A stretch of DNA of 35,905 bases, taken from the NCBI GenBank assembly GCA_902796035.1, contig CADBNR010000039.1, forward strand, positions 1 to 35,905, in the 5' to 3' direction. Below the pieces are notes generated by a model that ran no database searches, was not told where the DNA came from, and was given only the letters and a program-made list of their open reading frames with translations. A program made the position numbers and the translations under genes. This stretch comes from an uncultured Bacteroidales bacterium. Lineage in GTDB: Bacteria; Bacteroidota; Bacteroidia; Bacteroidales; Muribaculaceae. Positions 32,859 through 35,905 of the stretch are shown here, one piece after another (position 1 is the first letter of the stretch; the number at the start of each line of letters is the position of its first letter).

Positions 32859-34692
32859 GTGGCTGTATCTGCTGCTTTGCGCATCAGCATATTTCCTTGG
32901 AGTTGCAGCGATATTCCTCCTGATACAGAAGCCTCTGTTTCTGATATTCAGCCTGCCGGACAATGTACAGCTGTCTGCACCGGAAGTGTGGCACATATAC
33001 CGCCACGGCCTGACTCTCGACTTGGCGGCATGCGCCTATCTCTCGGCCATGCCTTTGATTCTGTACATCCTGAGCGTATGGATTCCAAAACTGATGGTCA
33101 ACAGGATATTCGCAGTCTATAACTGCATAATTGCATTTACGCTGGCTCTGCTGATTGTGGCCGACTGCGTGCTGTACACATTCTGGGGATTCAAAATAGA
33201 CTCCACCGTCCTTCTCTATTTAAAAGATCTTGATAAACTCGGACAGAATGTATCATGGGGATATATGGCCGGGGCGATTGCAGCGGTAGCCGTATTGTTT
33301 CTTTTGATATGGTGGTGGCTTAACTTCATTTGCATCAAGGTCGCTGTCCTTACGGCCCGGGAATCATCCTTAAAGTGGAAATGCGTCCAGAGCCTCGAAT
33401 TCGTCATCACCGGCGCCATCCTGTTCATCTTTGCCCGTGGCATCGAGATATGGCCCAAGACACCCGCCAATTCATACTATTCCGAAGTTCAGTGTTTCAA
33501 CCACGCAGCCGTCAATCCGCTGTTCAACTTTATATACAGCCTGTCGTATCAGGGTAAGAATTTTGACGAATTTCAGTTTTTCTACACCGATACGGTCGAA
33601 CGCGACGTACGCGCCTGGTATCCGACACAAAGCACCGACACTGATAAGATTATCAATACCGACCGTCCCGACATCCTGTTGATCACCATCGAAGGAATGG
33701 GAGCATGCTTCATCAAGGAATTAGGCGGTCTTGACGGCGTGACGCCGAATATGGACAGCCTTATCAACGACTCGTACGCATTCACGCAGTGCTACGCCAG
33801 CAGCTTCCGAACCGACCGAGGGTTGGTGGCCATACTGAGCGGTTTCCCCGGGCAGCCCACCACCTCGGCCATGCGGTACCATCACGTGATTCGCGCTCTG
33901 CCCGGCATCGCCCGCTCACTCGCCGACAAAGCCGGCTATTCCACCACCGCCATGTTGGGCGGCGACGCCTCTTTCTTCAATATGGTCGATTATCTGGCGG
34001 CGGTCGGTCATCAAAAGGTAATCGACATCCACGATTTTCCTGATTCCGAGAAAACTACGGAATGGGGTGTTCCTGACCATCTTCTGTTCAAACGCGCGCT
34101 CACGGAACTGAATACTGACCATACTTCTCCCCATTATACCTTTCTGCTGACCCAAAGCTCCCACACACCGTTCGATGTACCATATCATAAACTGAAAGAT
34201 GAAAAACTTAACGCATTCGCGTATACCGACGAATCAATCGGAGAATTTCTAAACGAGTTAAAACGAACGCCGGCATGGGCCAATCTTATGGTGATCATTA
34301 CGGCCGACCATGGCTTCCGTTATGGCGCATTCAGTGACCCTCCCTATCATCACATTCCTTTGCTTGTCACCGGCGGTGCCTTGTCTAAAAAATCCAAGGA
34401 CTCAAGAATAGTATCACAGACCGATATCCCGGCTATGATACTTGGACAGCTCGGATTACCTCACGATGATTTTCAGTTTAGCCGGGACATAATGTCTAAG
34501 AATTATTCATATCCCTTCAGCTTCAGCACTTTCGTCAACGGCTTCACGTTCCGCGACTCCACCGGAGTCACTGTATACGACAATGTGCTGCAGAAAGCCG
34601 TGCATTATCCGGACAGCATACGCATACGCAAGGGCAAGGAGATATTGCAGAACGTATACCGGAATCTTCAAAATATGAATTCGCGCCCATGA
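32818..34692 (+). CDS. LtaS-type alkaline-phosphatase-superfamily transferase (phosphoethanolamine/phosphoglycerol)
   Basis: The 624-residue protein has five membrane helices in the first 215 residues and a periplasmic sulfatase-fold domain. The domain shows ILLITIEGMGACFIKELGG with the metal-binding Glu, the nucleophile Thr332 in SFRTDRGLVAILSGFPG, LGGDASFFNM, QSSHTPFDV and TADHGFRYG (Thr495-Asp497-His498 region). The family moves phosphoglycerol or phosphoethanolamine from phospholipid to glycan. In this operon the acceptor is probably the LPS core. The gene starts within GT9 and ends with a four-base overlap with the GT4 gene. Donor group cannot be told from sequence. Confidence 0.9.
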   Translation: MNFHLSITLRHVSKWLYLLLCASAYFLGVAAIFLLIQKPLFLIFSLPDNVQLSAPEVWHIYRHGLTLDLAACAYLSAMPLILYILSVWIPKLMVNRIFAVYNCIIAFTLALLIVADCVLYTFWGFKIDSTVLLYLKDLDKLGQNVSWGYMAGAIAAVAVLFLLIWWWLNFICIKVAVLTARESSLKWKCVQSLEFVITGAILFIFARGIEIWPKTPANSYYSEVQCFNHAAVNPLFNFIYSLSYQGKNFDEFQFFYTDTVERDVRAWYPTQSTDTDKIINTDRPDILLITIEGMGACFIKELGGLDGVTPNMDSLINDSYAFTQCYASSFRTDRGLVAILSGFPGQPTTSAMRYHHVIRALPGIARSLADKAGYSTTAMLGGDASFFNMVDYLAAVGHQKVIDIHDFPDSEKTTEWGVPDHLLFKRALTELNTDHTSPHYTFLLTQSSHTPFDVPYHKLKDEKLNAFAYTDESIGEFLNELKRTPAWANLMVIITADHGFRYGAFSDPPYHHIPLLVTGGALSKKSKDSRIVSQTDIPAMILGQLGLPHDDFQFSRDIMSKNYSYPFSFSTFVNGFTFRDSTGVTVYDNVLQKAVHYPDSIRIRKGKEILQNVYRNLQNMNSRP

Positions 34693-35780
34693 AAATACTT
34701 CAGATTCTTCCCGGAAAGATATGGGGAGGCGCCGAGCAATATGTGGTGGATTTAGGCAGTGCCCTTGAATCGCACGGCCACCGGGTGACATACGCCTGCA
34801 GGGACGTCCCGGCGGTCACTTCACAACTGCGGGACAGGAACATTGGTTTTAAAACCATTCGCGTTCCCCGCGCATCATTGTTCAATACCGGCCTTATCCT
34901 TCCTGAGCTTGTCGGTGAAGCGGACATTGTGCATGTGCACGACCTGAAGATTGTGCCGGCAGTGGCCCGGACCATATCGAACACCGGAAGCCGGGCACGA
35001 ATAATAATGACCCGGCATGACGCACACCGCAAGACCATTCCGGTATGGCAGCGCAAAGCTTATCAAAAGGTTGCGGCAGTGATTTGCGTGTCCGATTTCG
35101 TGCGCCGCAGATGGCTGAAGGCCAATAAATGGTTCTCTGCTGCAAAATGCGAAGTCGTGCTCAACAGCATTCCGCAACATGAACATGTTACTGTCGAATC
35201 GTTACGCCACCGCTATGACATAGCTGATGGCGAGACATTGCTGATATTCAGCGGACGCGTACGCAAAAGCAAGGGGTGTGCCGTCCTGATGGAAGCATTA
35301 GGCAAACTCCCCGACCTGCGTTGGCATCTTGTCCTTTTAGGTTCGTGCTATCCGAAGGGATATGATATGAAATTAGCCTCTGTTGCGGAAAAGCTGAATA
35401 TCCGCGACCGGGTTCATTTTTACGGTTTCACCTCCCATTCAAGAGACTTGATGAAACAGGCCGATATAGGCGTGGTCCCGTCGGTGTTTAAGGATCCGTG
35501 TCCCCTTTCCAATCTTGAGTTCATGCAGCAGGGAGTCTGCGTGGTGACGACATCGAGCGGAGGGCAGCCCGAATGTATGGAGAGCGGCAAAAGCGGCATT
35601 ATCGTTCCGCCCGACGATGCAGACGCGCTGGCCGAAGCCCTTCGCCGGCTCATCACCGATTCCCTGCTTCGGAACGCTATCGCCACAGCCGGCAGCCGGC
35701 ATTTTAACAACGTGCTGTCTTATTCCCGTTTCATGAATCAGATCGAGAGCATATACCGAACCACTTTGAATCATCACTAA
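34689..35780 (+). CDS. GT4 family glycosyltransferase
   Basis: The 363-residue GT-B enzyme starts MKILQILPGKIWGGAEQYVV, has IVHVHDLKIVPAVARTI, the linker CVSDFVRRRWLK, donor-half segments LLIFSGRVRKSKGCAVLMEA and VHFYGFTSHSRDLMKQADIG, and the E-x7-E region around DPCPLSNLEFMQQGVCVV. It is the last gene of the operon and overlaps the LtaS-type gene by four bases (ATGA). It resembles the GT4 enzyme at 5249-6361 in its first 40 residues, including the GG[AV]EQY motif. Transfer to LPS core is expected; the sugar is unknown. Confidence 0.92.
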   Translation: MKILQILPGKIWGGAEQYVVDLGSALESHGHRVTYACRDVPAVTSQLRDRNIGFKTIRVPRASLFNTGLILPELVGEADIVHVHDLKIVPAVARTISNTGSRARIIMTRHDAHRKTIPVWQRKAYQKVAAVICVSDFVRRRWLKANKWFSAAKCEVVLNSIPQHEHVTVESLRHRYDIADGETLLIFSGRVRKSKGCAVLMEALGKLPDLRWHLVLLGSCYPKGYDMKLASVAEKLNIRDRVHFYGFTSHSRDLMKQADIGVVPSVFKDPCPLSNLEFMQQGVCVVTTSSGGQPECMESGKSGIIVPPDDADALAEALRRLITDSLLRNAIATAGSRHFNNVLSYSRFMNQIESIYRTTLNHH

Positions 35781-35866
35781 CCAATCGTTCCATTAAAGGA
35801 ACTAAATATAAACCTAAACTAAAATATTGCTGTCCGATAAAACTCAGATAGGGCAATAAAGCATAG

Positions 35867-35905
35867 CTCGAACGCTGATTTTACGGTGTTCGAGTCTTCT
35901 TTTTC
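35867..35905 (+). terminator. intrinsic terminator after the LPS operon
   Basis: An 11-bp stem (35867-35877 with 35884-35894, two G-U pairs) begins CTCGAAC and ends GTTCGAG, encloses ATTTTA, and is followed by TCTTCTTTTTC to the window end. It lies 86 bases after the last stop codon. In the gap, ATTGC (35826-35830) and GCAAT flank TGTCCGATAAAACTCAGATA, otherwise nothing is seen. Confidence 0.6.

Overview
The window reads as a chromosomal segment of a gut-type Bacteroidales bacterium, most like a Muribaculaceae-related genome (inference, no marker gene was compared). Supporting signs are PorX and PorW/SprE genes of the type IX secretion system, a lipoprotein glutaminyl cyclase, a DUF2723 membrane glycosyltransferase, and several promoters of the Bacteroidota form TTG-N19/20-TAnnTTTG. 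No rRNA, tRNA, CRISPR array, phage or complete insertion sequence was seen.

Left part (1-11651, all minus strand): an Old Yellow Enzyme family reductase paired with a steroid 5-alpha-reductase-like membrane enzyme; an operon running from a divergent alanine dehydrogenase-like gene into a GT4 glycosyltransferase and a DUF2723/TMEM260-like GT-C enzyme; a coupled group of CD225, DUF2752 and shikimate kinase genes below tyrosyl-tRNA synthetase; and the glutaminyl cyclase lipoprotein.

Middle (11652-14671): an AT-rich accessory patch. It holds a surface lipoprotein whose signal peptide is out of frame at a run of eight T, and an AAA_14/DUF4143 ATPase bracketed by two near-identical 39-base palindromes with TTAT directly outside both. 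This compact unit looks like an undescribed single-gene mobile or repeat-associated element and is the main candidate novelty.

Centre right (14672-26222, minus): a Sel1-repeat protein overlapping porX, then porW; a lipid A acyltransferase; and a TolC/HlyD/ABC-2/ABC-2 export operon that lacks an ATPase gene. A MATE transporter diverges from tolC, and a truncated HATPase-type regulator with a 12-bp tandem repeat follows.

Right part (28403-35905, plus): a promoter, a structured ~310-base leader or small RNA, and a tightly overlapped LPS operon: waaA (Kdo transferase), a divergent kdsB-like CMP-sugar synthetase, GT90, GT9 heptosyltransferase-like, an LtaS-type alkaline-phosphatase-superfamily transferase and GT4. 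A terminator-like hairpin closes it at the window edge. Together the right part probably makes and decorates the Kdo/inner-core region of LPS, while lpxL acts on lipid A.
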